Shown: one piece after another, positions 17,601 to 26,606 of the stretch
Layout of the letters: every line of letters begins with the position of its first letter
Numbering within the stretch: position 1 is the stretch's first letter
Source: Streptomyces sp. B21-083
GTDB taxonomy: Bacteria; Actinomycetota; Actinomycetes; Streptomycetales; Streptomycetaceae
Assembly (NCBI RefSeq): GCF_036898825.1
Contig: NZ_JARUND010000001.1
Coordinates: 372,001-436,000 of the forward strand
Length of the DNA: 64,000 nucleotides
Direction of reading: 5' to 3'
The notes under the pieces: model-generated
Databases searched by the model: none
The model's input: the letters and a program-made list of their open reading frames with translations, nothing else
What the model was told of the DNA's origin: nothing
Translations under genes and position numbers: made by a program

Positions 17601-17978
17601 ATGGATCACTTCGAGCAGGACCTGGCGCGGATGCTGCGTGACAGCCGGCAGGACACGCCGTACGAGGACCGGCACCGACACCGTCTACGAGTTGCCGTGC
17701 GCGCCCGGCAGCGGTCCCGGACGGCATGGATGGCCACCGGTTCCGCGCTGGCGATCGCCGGGTTCGGAGTCGGGCTGATGGCCCTGTCGGACACCGTCGC
17801 CCACGGCGATACCACGCCCCGGCCCCGCCCCGTCACCTCCGCCGAGTCGGTCCCGGGGCCGCCGGTGGTCCGCCCCGCGTCGACCGCCGAGGAGGGTTCG
17901 AATCCGGCCTCCACGCCGGCCACCCGGCCGCGGCCGATGCCGTACCGCCTCATCACGAGCGGAAAACCCACCACGTGA
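17601..17978 (+). CDS. Single-pass membrane protein, probable anti-sigma partner
   Basis: 125 aa from ATG 17601 with AGAGGGAG at 5 nt. A cytoplasmic N-terminus (MDHFEQDLARMLRDSRQDTP and basic HRHRLRVAVRARQRSR) is followed by one transmembrane segment (TAWMATGSALAIAGFGVGLM, residues 40-60) and a Pro/Thr/Ser-rich outer tail. This arrangement is typical of the short proteins encoded after SigE-family sigma factors and thought to restrain them. No zinc-binding HxxxCxxC motif is present. The Pro/Ser/Thr-rich tail could be a mannosylation target of the next enzyme (speculative). Confidence 0.75.
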   Translation: MDHFEQDLARMLRDSRQDTPYEDRHRHRLRVAVRARQRSRTAWMATGSALAIAGFGVGLMALSDTVAHGDTTPRPRPVTSAESVPGPPVVRPASTAEEGSNPASTPATRPRPMPYRLITSGKPTT

Positions 17979-19699
17979 TCCAGAAGAACGCGCCCGCGCC
18001 CGTCCCCGTGACGGGGAACGCGGCGGATCGCCCGCCGATCTCCTGGGAGCGGCGGCTGCAGGGTTTCGGGTACGCCGGGCACGCGCACGCGTCTGTGCAC
18101 GACCGTCTCGTCGCGCCCTTTCCCGCACCACGACCACGGCCACCACGGCTCCGCGATCCGTGCGGGCTGTCCTGGGCGGCTGCGCCGCGCTGGTCGGGGT
18201 GGGGCTGGCCGCTGCTGGTGACGTTGTGCGCCGGGCTGCCACGCTTCTGGCGTCTGGGCAGCCCACGGGCGGTGGTGTTCGACGAGACGTACTACGCCAA
18301 GGACGGCTGGTCCTTGCTGCGGCTCGGTTACGAGGGCACCTGGCCGGACCGCAAGATCGCCGACCCGCAGATCCTGGCCGATCCGCAGGTGATCCCGCTC
18401 TCCGACACCGGCTCCTTCGTCGCGCACCCGCCCACGGGCAAGTGGGTGATAGCCGTCGGCGAGTGGGCGTTCGGCCTCACCCCGTTCGGCTGGCGCTTCA
18501 TGACGGCGGTACTCGGCACCCTGTCGGTGCTGATGCTGTGCCGGGTAGGGCGCCGTCTGCTCCGTTCGACACTGCTGGGCTGCCTCGCCGGGGCACTGAT
18601 GGCGGTGGACGGCCTGCACTACGTGATGAGCCGCACCGCTCTGCTCGACCTCGTCGTCATGTTCTTCGTACTGGCGGCGTTCGCGAGCCTGCTCGTCGAC
18701 CGCGACCACGCGCGCGCCCGGCTCGCGGCGGCACTGCCGGTCGACGAGGACGGCAGGGTACGACCCGACGCGCACACCGGCGATCACGCCGGAACGGGAG
18801 TGCGGCCCTGGCGAGCGGCAGCGGGCCTCTTTCTGGGGCTGGCGGCATCGACCAAGTGGAACGGTCTGTACTTCCTCGTCTTCTTCGTGGTCCTCACCCT
18901 GCTGTGGGATGTCGGCTCGCGCCGCGTGGCGGGAGCGCACCACCCCTACCGCGCGGTACTGCGCAAGGACCTCGGCAGGTCGGTGCTGACCGTCGTTCCG
19001 GTCGCCGTGATGACGTATCTGGCGACATGGACCGGCTGGTTCCTGTCCGACGACGGCTACGGACGCCACTGGGCCGACGACCGCGGCGGCGCCTGGTCGT
19101 GGATTCCGGCGCCGTTGCGCAGCCTGTGGCACTACGAGTCAGGGGTGTACCGGTTCAACATCGGTCTGCACATTCCGCACAAGTACGAGTCGAACCCCTG
19201 GAGTTGGCCGATCCAGGGCCGGCCCGTGCTGTTCCACTACCAGTCACCGAAACCCGGCACCGACGGCTGCCCCACGACGAGCGACTGCTCACAGGCGGTC
19301 CTCGCCCTGGGCACACCGCTGCTGTGGTGGGCGGCATGCTGCGCGCTCGTGTATCTGCTCTACCGGTGGGCGCTGCGCCGCGACTGGCGTGCCGGCGCCA
19401 TCCTGTGCGCCGTGGGTGCCGGCTATCTGCCGTGGTTCCTGTACCAGGACCGCACGATCTTCTCGTTCTACGCGATCGTCTTCGTGCCGTACCTGTGCCT
19501 GGCCGTCACCATGATGCTGGGAGCTCTGCTGGGGCCGCCGGGCGCGGCTGACGGGCGCCGGGTGCGAGGCGCGGTGGCCGCGGGTGTGCTCGTCCTGCTC
19601 ATCGCCTGGAACTTCATCTACTTCTTCCCGATCTACTCCGGGCAGACGATCCCGTACGCCGACTGGCACGCCAGGATGTGGCTCGACACCTGGATCTGA
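17975..19699 (+). CDS. Polyprenyl-phosphate-mannose--protein mannosyltransferase (PMT family)
   Basis: 574 aa from GTG 17975, which overlaps the previous stop (GTGA). Multi-pass membrane enzyme moving mannose from polyprenyl phosphate mannose to Ser/Thr of exported proteins. Near the N-terminus RFWRLGSPRAVVFDETYYAK carries the Asp-Glu pair of GT39 enzymes, followed by PPTGKWVIAVGEW, FGWRFMTAVLGTLSVL, and DGLHYVMSRTALLD. The C-terminal helices end in IAWNFIYFFPIYSGQTIPYA. It closely resembles the housekeeping Streptomyces Pmt (SCO3154 type) but sits in a sigma-factor unit, so it may be a second, conditionally expressed copy. Confidence 0.92.
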   Translation: MIQKNAPAPVPVTGNAADRPPISWERRLQGFGYAGHAHASVHDRLVAPFPAPRPRPPRLRDPCGLSWAAAPRWSGWGWPLLVTLCAGLPRFWRLGSPRAVVFDETYYAKDGWSLLRLGYEGTWPDRKIADPQILADPQVIPLSDTGSFVAHPPTGKWVIAVGEWAFGLTPFGWRFMTAVLGTLSVLMLCRVGRRLLRSTLLGCLAGALMAVDGLHYVMSRTALLDLVVMFFVLAAFASLLVDRDHARARLAAALPVDEDGRVRPDAHTGDHAGTGVRPWRAAAGLFLGLAASTKWNGLYFLVFFVVLTLLWDVGSRRVAGAHHPYRAVLRKDLGRSVLTVVPVAVMTYLATWTGWFLSDDGYGRHWADDRGGAWSWIPAPLRSLWHYESGVYRFNIGLHIPHKYESNPWSWPIQGRPVLFHYQSPKPGTDGCPTTSDCSQAVLALGTPLLWWAACCALVYLLYRWALRRDWRAGAILCAVGAGYLPWFLYQDRTIFSFYAIVFVPYLCLAVTMMLGALLGPPGAADGRRVRGAVAAGVLVLLIAWNFIYFFPIYSGQTIPYADWHARMWLDTWI

Positions 19700-19742
19700 G
19701 CCCTGCCGCACGGCGCCACGGTGTACCGGGGCGCTCACGAGC

Positions 19743-19922
19743 CGGCTTCGACCCGATGCGGGTCACGAGGCGGGACAGCGCCGATCTGGACGGTACGGAC
19801 AGCTTGAGGTAGATCGAGGACAGGCGCGTCTCCACGGTGCGTCGGCTGAGGTGGAGTCGGTCCACGAGCGGCGGGCGCCCCCGTCGGCGGTGATCCGGTG
19901 CCAACGCCCGCTCGCGTTCCGC
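19743..19922 (-). pseudogene. Fragment of a LuxR-type helix-turn-helix regulator
   Basis: About 60 residues give the C-terminal recognition half of a LuxR domain: DRLHLSRRTVETRLSSIYLK followed by SVPSRSALSRLVTRIG. The preceding ERERALAPDHRRRGRPPLV is a corrupted first helix, and no effector or ATPase domain lies upstream. It is the 3' scar of a regulator of the same general type as the LAL protein at 2305-4800. Confidence 0.65.
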
Positions 19923-20494
19923 ATGACATCCCCATCGGCCGGCGCACCCGAAAAACCCCCTGCCGTCAGCGTGCCGGACGCACGCCTCCGAGCCATCCGT
20001 GAAACCACGTATCTCGGCCTTGGTTCGGTGGCCGAACGCTGAGGCCCGTGGTATGCCCGTTCGCGTGGACACGTCCGACGGTCACGTCCACTTCCAACCC
20101 CTCCGGCGGGCCGGGACTCTCGACGAGGGCCTCGCACGAACCGGCCGGTGACATCGCCCGGAGGGGCGGTCAACCGGGGGCAGCATGTGACGTTCCATCA
20201 ACTCGCCTGTGGACGCGGGATGTTCACGGGCCAGGAGCAGGCCGCTGGCGTACGCGGCCGGCACTCGTCATTGGGCTGGACGTTCTCCGCCGGGAGGGGG
20301 CACGCAGGAGACCTTGGCTGTCAACCTCGTGGGGCACCGACCCGGGCTGGTGGCGAAGGGCGGCGGCAGACACCACCCGGGACAGGGCCGGGCGCCGACG
20401 GCACCCAGCCCGTCCCCCGTCAGTGGCGGCGCGCCCTCCGGCAGCTCTGGACACTTGCCGTGTCCAGTAGCCGCAGGCACACCACTGGTGATGA
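19923..20494. other. No intact gene
   Basis: About 570 bp upstream of the LuxR fragment and downstream of the cyclophilin gene. Open frames exist on both strands because of high GC, but none has a ribosome binding site with recognisable protein. It may contain further degraded parts of the lost regulator. Confidence 0.35.
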
Positions 20495-20995
20495 TCAGGC
20501 GGGGGAGACGACGCCGCTCTCCTCGATGACGAGCTTCTTCGAGGTGGAGCCGGAGCGGTTGCCGAGCGCCTCGATCGTCTTGACGATGTCCGCGCCCTCG
20601 ACGACCTCACCGAAGACGACGTGCTTGCCGTCGAGCCACGGGGTCACAACGGTGGTGATGAAGAACTGCGAGCCGTTGGAGTTCGGACCAGCGTTGGCCA
20701 TGCTCAGCAGGAACGGCCGGTCGTGCTTGAGCTGGAAGTTCTCGTCGGCGAACTTCTCACCGTAGATGCTCTTGCCGCCCGTGCCGTTGCCGTTGGTGAA
20801 GTCACCGCCCTGCAGCATGAACTCGGGGATGACACGGTGGAAGGGGGCACCCTTGTAGCCGAAACCGTTCTGGCCGGTGGCCAGCTCGCGGAAGTTGCGG
20901 GCGGTCTTCGGCACGACATCGTCGAACAGCCGGAAGACGATGCGCCCGAGGTCCTCACCGTTCGCGGAAACCTGGAAGTAGACGTTCTCACTCAT
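20495..20995 (-). CDS. Cyclophilin-type peptidyl-prolyl cis-trans isomerase
   Basis: 166 aa from ATG 20995; the upstream in-frame extension is not conserved. A complete single-domain cytoplasmic cyclophilin: [20 protein letters not shown], the catalytic Arg in [16 protein letters not shown], the conserved [32 protein letters not shown] and the Trp-containing [14 protein letters not shown]. It speeds prolyl bond isomerisation during folding. No signal peptide. It is a single-gene unit. Confidence 0.95.
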   Translation of the reverse strand: MSENVYFQVSANGEDLGRIVFRLFDDVVPKTARNFRELATGQNGFGYKGAPFHRVIPEFMLQGGDFTNGNGTGGKSIYGEKFADENFQLKHDRPFLLSMANAGPNSNGSQFFITTVVTPWLDGKHVVFGEVVEGADIVKTIEALGNRSGSTSKKLVIEESGVVSPA

Positions 20996-21187
20996 GGCAG
21001 CGATTCTCCACCATGAGCACAGACCTGCGGGACCCGACCCCGCCTCCGTCACTCCCTGTCACTCTTTCGTCGCCCGCCGCACCGGCCCGCCCGCCCGTGC
21101 GGCGCCTCCCGGTCGGCGGTCGCCGCGCCGTGCGGACACACCCCTGCCCGCGGTCGCCGGATCCCTTGAGCGGCCCGGCCACTGTCG

Positions 21188-23401
21188 TCAGGATGGCGGC
21201 TGTGTCCGGGGGCCGACCAGTCCCTCGTACAGGGCCCGCCGCTCCGTCGACCCTTCCTCGGTCCCCGCCAGCAAGGCGTCCCACTGCGTCTTGATCTCGT
21301 CCAGGAACGTGCGCCAGTCGCCGCTGGGATGGGCCCTGCCCATCTCCCCCAGCTCGACCATGCGTTCGTTCTTGCCCAGGCCGCCCGAGCCGACCTTGTC
21401 ACCCTTGTGGCCGTGCATGACCGACTCCGGGTTGGCGGTGGCCTCGGTGGAGCGGAAGTCGTGCTCGTAGCCCACCGGACTGGTGGCATGCGGCGCCAGG
21501 GTCTCGATGCCGATCTGCAGCGAGCCGTCCTTTTTCGTGGTCGGCCGGTGGTGGATCAGCAGCATGTGGCCGTACGACCCGTTCGGCAGCACCACATCGC
21601 CGTTCCAGTCCTTGGAGCCGAGACCGCCGCCGGAGATGTCCTGCCCCCACAGGTCCGGACGGTCCGCACCCATGGACACCACGTTGGTGGCCGACGCCAA
21701 GAGGCCCCCCTTCTCCTTGAACGTGCCGGGCCTGCCCTCCTTGTTGTCTCCGATGGAGGTCCGGTGCGTGGCGAAGCCGCGGTCGACGACGTCCCCCGCA
21801 CGGGTGTCCGAACGGTCGTTCTGGGTCACGCCCAGGAACTCCGGCAGCGAGTAGGCCGGAGCGTCGGCGGAACTCAGAGCGGGGATACGGATGTTGACCC
21901 GGCCGCCGTGGGCGAGGGCGCGGATGACGTCCTTCTCGTAGTCGGCCACGTGCGCCCCGGCCTCCGGGTCGTACAGCTTCAGCCCGTGCTGCAGGATGAG
22001 CAGCACCTTGGTGAGCATCTCTCGGGCCCGCGCGTCCTTCGCCTCGTGGGTCGGCGTCGTGCTCTTGCCTTTGCCCTTGCCCTTGGCTGTCGTGGGACTC
22101 GTCTCGGGGACCCCGGCCGGGTGCCGGCGATCGTGTGCGATCCCGGCCGGGTACAGGGTGTCGATGGCCGTCTCCCGGATCTGGTGGTCGCGCTCCCGCT
22201 CCAGGTCCTGCTTCTCCTGCGGCCCGATACCGGACGCCTTGCTGAGCATGAACCGGCCGAGCGTGTAGTCCGGCGAGATGGGCGTGTCCTGACCCGCCTC
22301 ACGCACGGCCGGGTGGTTGGCGCGGACGGCCAGTGTGGCCGTGAGGACGCGCTTGCCCGCGGGAAGCGTCAGCCAGTCCTTGAACCCGCTCTCACTGTAT
22401 TTCTCGGCCTGCTCGTAGGTGCCGATGCCCACCTTCTGGAGCCACTCCGCGTTCACCTCGGAGAGGTGTTTGATGTCGTCCAGATCCTGGTCGTTGAACG
22501 CCTCGCCGCGCATCACCCGCCGGTCGAGGGTCTTCCTGAGCCGGGCCGGTCCTTCGACCATCCACTGTTCGGGCCACCAGGTGCCCGGCGCGAAGACGTT
22601 CTTCTTCGTCTTCTTCTGGACCGTGTGCAGTTCGATCGACTGGCTCAGGCGGGCGATGGCTTCCGCCCCCTTGGCCTGCTTCCCTGCCCCTTCGGCCGCC
22701 GAACTCCGCTCGGCCTGCTCGGGCTCGGCGGAATCCTCGGTCGCGGCGTTCTGGCGCATCCGCTGGACGGACGCCGGGCCGGCGTGGGGATGCGCGTGGG
22801 GATGCGCGTGGCCGTGCTCCTCATGGTCGGACAGGTGCCCCTGCTCGGCCGGCAGGCGCTGGACGGGTGCGGGGGCGCCCATCACCTGGTCGGCCACCGC
22901 GACCGCCCGGCGTTCGCCCTCGTCACCCTCGCTCGAGATGCTCAGGCCCGCGCCGTTGTCGGTGCCCGGCACAGGTCCCGCCGCCTGGTCGAGGGTGTGC
23001 GCCAGCTCGTGCGCCCAGTCCTTCTTCGACATCCCTCCACCATCGACGATGTGCACGCCGCTGGTGAACGCCCTGGCCTCGACCGAGGCGGCCGCACGCT
23101 GCGCCGCCGGCCCGTCATGCACCCGCACCCCGCTGAAGTCAGCGCCCCCGAACCGCTCCTCCATCTCGCCGAGCAGCGCGGTGTCGAGAGGCCGCGACGA
23201 CGACCGCAGACCCTCGTCCACCGCGGCCCGCTGCACCTGAGGCAGACCGGTGGTCTCCGTCTCCCGGCCGGCCCCGCCGGCAGCCACGCGCTGCAGATGC
23301 CGTACCCACGCACTGCTCATCGCCGTCGGCGCCTTCGTCCGGCGCGTCGCGTCCGATGCCCGCCCCACGGCCTCGCGGTGCTCCCGATCAACGGAGTGCA
23401 C
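21188..23401 (-). CDS. DUF4157 zincin-like protein, possible injection-system cargo
   Basis: 737 aa from GTG 23401 with GAGGAGG at 7 nt. The N-terminal DUF4157 domain (about 70-165) has PLDTALLGEMEERFGGADFS, VRVHDGPAAQRAAASVEARA, FTSGVHIV and the metallopeptidase signature HELAH (WAHELAHTLDQ). A His-rich stretch (HGHAHPHAHPHAG) and VQR repeats follow. The remaining about 480 residues match nothing I know. DUF4157 is enriched in proteins loaded into extracellular contractile injection systems, where it is followed by variable toxin parts. No sheath or tube genes are in the window, so cargo status is inference. No signal peptide is seen, in line with non-Sec delivery. Confidence 0.8.
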   Translation of the reverse strand: MHSVDREHREAVGRASDATRRTKAPTAMSSAWVRHLQRVAAGGAGRETETTGLPQVQRAAVDEGLRSSSRPLDTALLGEMEERFGGADFSGVRVHDGPAAQRAAASVEARAFTSGVHIVDGGGMSKKDWAHELAHTLDQAAGPVPGTDNGAGLSISSEGDEGERRAVAVADQVMGAPAPVQRLPAEQGHLSDHEEHGHAHPHAHPHAGPASVQRMRQNAATEDSAEPEQAERSSAAEGAGKQAKGAEAIARLSQSIELHTVQKKTKKNVFAPGTWWPEQWMVEGPARLRKTLDRRVMRGEAFNDQDLDDIKHLSEVNAEWLQKVGIGTYEQAEKYSESGFKDWLTLPAGKRVLTATLAVRANHPAVREAGQDTPISPDYTLGRFMLSKASGIGPQEKQDLERERDHQIRETAIDTLYPAGIAHDRRHPAGVPETSPTTAKGKGKGKSTTPTHEAKDARAREMLTKVLLILQHGLKLYDPEAGAHVADYEKDVIRALAHGGRVNIRIPALSSADAPAYSLPEFLGVTQNDRSDTRAGDVVDRGFATHRTSIGDNKEGRPGTFKEKGGLLASATNVVSMGADRPDLWGQDISGGGLGSKDWNGDVVLPNGSYGHMLLIHHRPTTKKDGSLQIGIETLAPHATSPVGYEHDFRSTEATANPESVMHGHKGDKVGSGGLGKNERMVELGEMGRAHPSGDWRTFLDEIKTQWDALLAGTEEGSTERRALYEGLVGPRTQPPS

Positions 23402-23474
23402 AGATGATCCTCCTCGGTAACTGGGGTGCCCTGTCTACCGGTTGTAGACGAAACCCTCCCCACCGGGGAAGGAC

Positions 23475-24240
23475 CTAAGGGGCAGCATCCGATGGCCGCG
23501 GGGCCCGGAAGCAGGCAGTCGCCCCTCTGCGTCCCGGGCCCTGGAGCCGCTCCTCGTGCAGGTAGTGGCCGGCGCCGAGCCAGTGCTCCATCCTGGACTG
23601 AGGTTGGTGGGGAGGCCACGCTCGCAGGCGACGGCCCCCTCCGAGGTCCAGACGGTCAGCGACGGCTGGACGCGGCGGCGCAGGTACGCCTCGCTCCGGG
23701 GGCGGATGCCGACCGCGTCCGGGTCGGTGCACATGCGCGCGTACGACTGGGCGACGACATGGTCCGGGGTGCCGAGCACGGTGCGGACATGGGCGGGGTG
23801 GCCGGGGAGAACGCGCCGGCCACGAACTCGGCGGCTGCCCGGGCGCCGCGTGCCCGGTAGCCGGCCAGGCGCGCGGGGATCCCGTCCACTTCGGCGCTAT
23901 GGGAACCGTGGGCGGGGTCGAGGGCGATGACCGACCGGACGAGCTCCGGGTGCCGTACGGCGAGCAGGTTGACCACCTGCCCACCCATCGAGTGGCCGAC
24001 GGCGACCACCGGTCCGGTGCCGAGGGTCTCGATCAGTGCGGCCAGGTCGTCCGCCATGTTCACCAGCGTGTTGCCCAGGTCCGGTACCCCGGAGCGGCCG
24101 TGGCCGCGCAGGTCCGGGACGACCACGCGGAATCGCTCGGCCAGCTCCTCGCTATGCGGCGACCACTCCCGGCAGGCGCCCACGGGGCCGGTGTCCGTGC
24201 AGAACAGGCGGATGCGGCCGGTGTCGATCACGCGGGACAA
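23475..24240 (-). pseudogene. Broken alpha/beta hydrolase
   Basis: From ATG 24240 the protein reads TDTGPVGA-CREWSPHSEELA, RVVVPDLRGHGRSGVPDLG and the nucleophile elbow GHSMGGQVVNLLAVRHPELV. The usual strand-3 and oxyanion HG segment between TDTGPVGA and CREWSPH is missing (about 10 residues). After GAFSPATPPM the frame shifts (continuing as LGTPDHVVAQSYARMCTDPD), and it shifts again so that the final HWLGAGHYLHEERL is in a third frame. A deletion plus two frameshifts make it non-functional. Confidence 0.8.
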
Positions 24241-24296
24241 TCCTCGTCAGGTCACGTACGCGAAGTCCGCGTGGCATCTGCTGCTGGGTCCCGGTG

Positions 24297-25259
24297 TCAG
24301 CCCGGCGCGTCCATCAAGGCGGTGACATAGGCATCCAGCCGCTCCTCCACGGCTCGCGTCGTCAGCTCCGCCCTACCGGCCTCCCGCCATGGCTGGGACA
24401 CCGACCGCACTTCTTCCGAGGCGGCCAGCGCGTCCCGCACCCGCCAGTACAGCCGCTCGCTCGCGGTCGCGGCCAATACCCCGCCGGCCTCCTCGTACGC
24501 CTCGGCGAACCGCATACCCCACGCCGGGCCGTGCAGAAGCGCGAGATTGACGGAGCAGTGCGCCACATCGAGATCCGCCGGCCCCCAGGAGGCCGCTGCC
24601 CAGTCGACGACGCCGGTGGTCCGGGCATCTTCCGGGTGTGAAGGCGGTACGTCGAACAGCACGTTGCCGGGCTGGAAGTCCCGGTGCAGGAAGCGCCCTT
24701 CACAGGGCGGCGCGGGCTTGCGGATCACGTCGATCGCCGCGGTCCATACGGCCGCGTCGGCGCCCTTCGGGACGACGACGGTGTCGGCGGTCGTCAACGT
24801 CACATATTCTCGGGGCCGCTCGACGGGTCGTAGCGCGTGAATCGCCACGAGTTGGCGGGCCAGCAGGCGAACACGCGTCTCCACTCCCTGATCGTCGAGG
24901 ACCGTCCGGCCCGCCAGATGTGTCATCAGGAGCGACGGAAACTCGCACTGCGTGGCGGTCGGATCAACCGCGACCAGTGAAGGAGCCGGCACGCCGGTCC
25001 CCGTGAGCAGGGTCAGGGCGCCGGCCTCCCCATCCAGCCCGCCCTCGGCGTGCTCCACGTAGAACGGGTCGACGTAGGTCCGCAGCACCAGGTCACGGGT
25101 GCCTCCGTCCCGCATCCCGATGGTCAGCCGCCGCATCTCGGCGGTGCTGCCGCCGTGCAGTGCCGCGGCCTTGACGATCCGCTCGCCGGCCTCCAGGTGC
25201 CGGCTCACCCAAGCCAGTGTCAACGGCCGGACAGCCGCCGCCTCATCGTGGTTCATCAC
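24297..25259 (-). CDS. APH-fold phosphotransferase family protein
   Basis: 320 aa. Typical aminoglycoside/choline kinase-like fold: nucleotide-site part TIGMRDGGTRDLVLRTYVDP, VPAPSLVAVDPT, LLMTHLAGRTVL, the catalytic loop FLHRDFQPGNVLF and the metal-binding GVVDWAAASWGPADLDVAH. All key residues are present. Of the two adjacent Met codons the first is taken. The substrate cannot be inferred. It lies near another family member (26607-27449) but is not similar enough to be a recent duplicate. Confidence 0.87.
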   Translation of the reverse strand: MMNHDEAAAVRPLTLAWVSRHLEAGERIVKAAALHGGSTAEMRRLTIGMRDGGTRDLVLRTYVDPFYVEHAEGGLDGEAGALTLLTGTGVPAPSLVAVDPTATQCEFPSLLMTHLAGRTVLDDQGVETRVRLLARQLVAIHALRPVERPREYVTLTTADTVVVPKGADAAVWTAAIDVIRKPAPPCEGRFLHRDFQPGNVLFDVPPSHPEDARTTGVVDWAAASWGPADLDVAHCSVNLALLHGPAWGMRFAEAYEEAGGVLAATASERLYWRVRDALAASEEVRSVSQPWREAGRAELTTRAVEERLDAYVTALMDAPG

Positions 25260-25490
25260 CGTGTCACCTCATCATCCGGACGTCGGCACACGCGAAGGTT
25301 TTTACGGGTGGCGACGGGCGTGCGGCTGAGGTCAGCAAGCCGAGGATCTCAACACGGTGACTTGACAGGGAATCGCCGGGATGCGGGAAGCCGCCGGGCG
25401 GAAGGTGGGCGGCGCCGGGGTATGTGATGGCGTAGTCCCACAGGACCCGGTCCGTTTCCATCGCCGGACCGCGCGAAGTCGGTGTGGTCC

Positions 25491-26459
25491 CTAGTGTGGG
25501 AAGCGGCGGGGTGGGCGCGTCACTCTGGACTCGCGGAACTCGGCTATCCGCGAGTGGACTTGGCGCATCAGGTGGGTGTCCTCGATCCGATCCAGGTAGA
25601 GGCAGCGGGCGGCCAGGCCCGGGAGGTCGAAGGCGAAGTACAGGGACATCAGCGGGTTCACGAACAACTCGCTCCCCCGGGTGCGATCAGTGAACCGGAC
25701 GTCACCGAAGGAGCCGCGCACGGCCGCCGCGATCGATCCGTTCACGATGCTGGGGTGCTCCGGGGTGTGGTGCTGAGCGTGTGTCACCGCGTCGAGGTAG
25801 AGCGCGCCCTCACGGGTGGCGCGCGGCATCGAGAACGCGCCGAGGTACGCGCCGTCGCGCTCCAGCGCGGCGATGTTCTCCAGTACGTGCACGTGGTTGA
25901 CGCCGTGGTACGCGTCCACGCCGAAGCCCACTGACACGACGAGCCGGGTCGGTATGGAGTCCAGCGCGGCCAGCGCCGCCACGCTGGTGAGGTCCTCCTC
26001 GGGAGTGCCGAGCCCGGATTCGTCACCGCGCATCAAAATGTCCGTTCCGCCGTCGACCAGCACCACAGCGTCGATGTCGTGCAGCTCGATCAGTGCTTGG
26101 TAGGCAGCGCGCAGCGGGCGTACCCCGGTCTGGGGGAAGGCATACACGGTGGACGGGTAGCCGTTTAGGCGCAGCCACTGCGCGAGGGTCCGCTCCGGGA
26201 AGTAGTTCTGGTGCAGGGCGGAGTCGGGAGTGACGGCGGCCAGGTCGGGGGCGGCCCAGTCGTCGAGGGGGAGCCCGGCGAGTGCGCTGAAGGACAGGTT
26301 GGCGAGATGGACCTCCTTGCCCTGATGCAGGAGGGAGAGGGCCAACGGCAGGCCGGAGTAGATGTCGAAGCCGCCACCCGCGCCCGCGACGAGGATCCGT
26401 TCGGAATCGGCGAGGCGGCTGAAGAAGGGGTTGGCGTGGAGAGACGTCATGACGGTCAT
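25491..26459 (-). CDS. DUF1152 family protein
   Basis: About 322 aa from ATG 26459; an ATG three codons later is equally possible, and the long GTG frame from 26561 is unlikely. A Rossmann-like N-terminus (SERILVAGAGGGFDIYSGLP) leads into the DUF1152 features VHLANLSFSAL, DAVVLVDGGTDILMRGDESG, PTRLVVSVGFGVDAYHGVNH and a C-terminal YFAFDLPGLAARCLYLDRIE. The conserved GGTD and acidic residues suggest nucleotide or metal binding, but no member has an assigned function that I know of. It stands as a single gene. Confidence 0.85.
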   Translation of the reverse strand: MTVMTSLHANPFFSRLADSERILVAGAGGGFDIYSGLPLALSLLHQGKEVHLANLSFSALAGLPLDDWAAPDLAAVTPDSALHQNYFPERTLAQWLRLNGYPSTVYAFPQTGVRPLRAAYQALIELHDIDAVVLVDGGTDILMRGDESGLGTPEEDLTSVAALAALDSIPTRLVVSVGFGVDAYHGVNHVHVLENIAALERDGAYLGAFSMPRATREGALYLDAVTHAQHHTPEHPSIVNGSIAAAVRGSFGDVRFTDRTRGSELFVNPLMSLYFAFDLPGLAARCLYLDRIEDTHLMRQVHSRIAEFRESRVTRPPRRFPH

Positions 26460-26606
26460 TGTCCGGGGGCCGGCGTCTTGATGAACCAGATCGGGCCGCC
26501 CGTGGTCTGCGTGCGCTTTCCTGCCCTGCTGATTCCGGCGCAGTGCGGGGACCGAGTTCACTGACAGGCTCCAACTTCAGTGCGTCATGGGCCTTCTGTG
26601 GGTTTC

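Noticed and set aside
16652..17602. Minus-strand 316-codon frame upstream of the fucosidase
   Set aside because: Overlaps the SigE-family gene in antisense and has no recognisable protein features.
17606..19132. 508-codon minus-strand frame opposite the mannosyltransferase
   Set aside because: Shadow of a well-supported membrane enzyme; no membrane segments or motifs of its own.
23475..24240. Alpha/beta hydrolase as a functional gene
   Set aside because: The strand-3/oxyanion segment is missing and two frameshifts break the cap and C-terminus.
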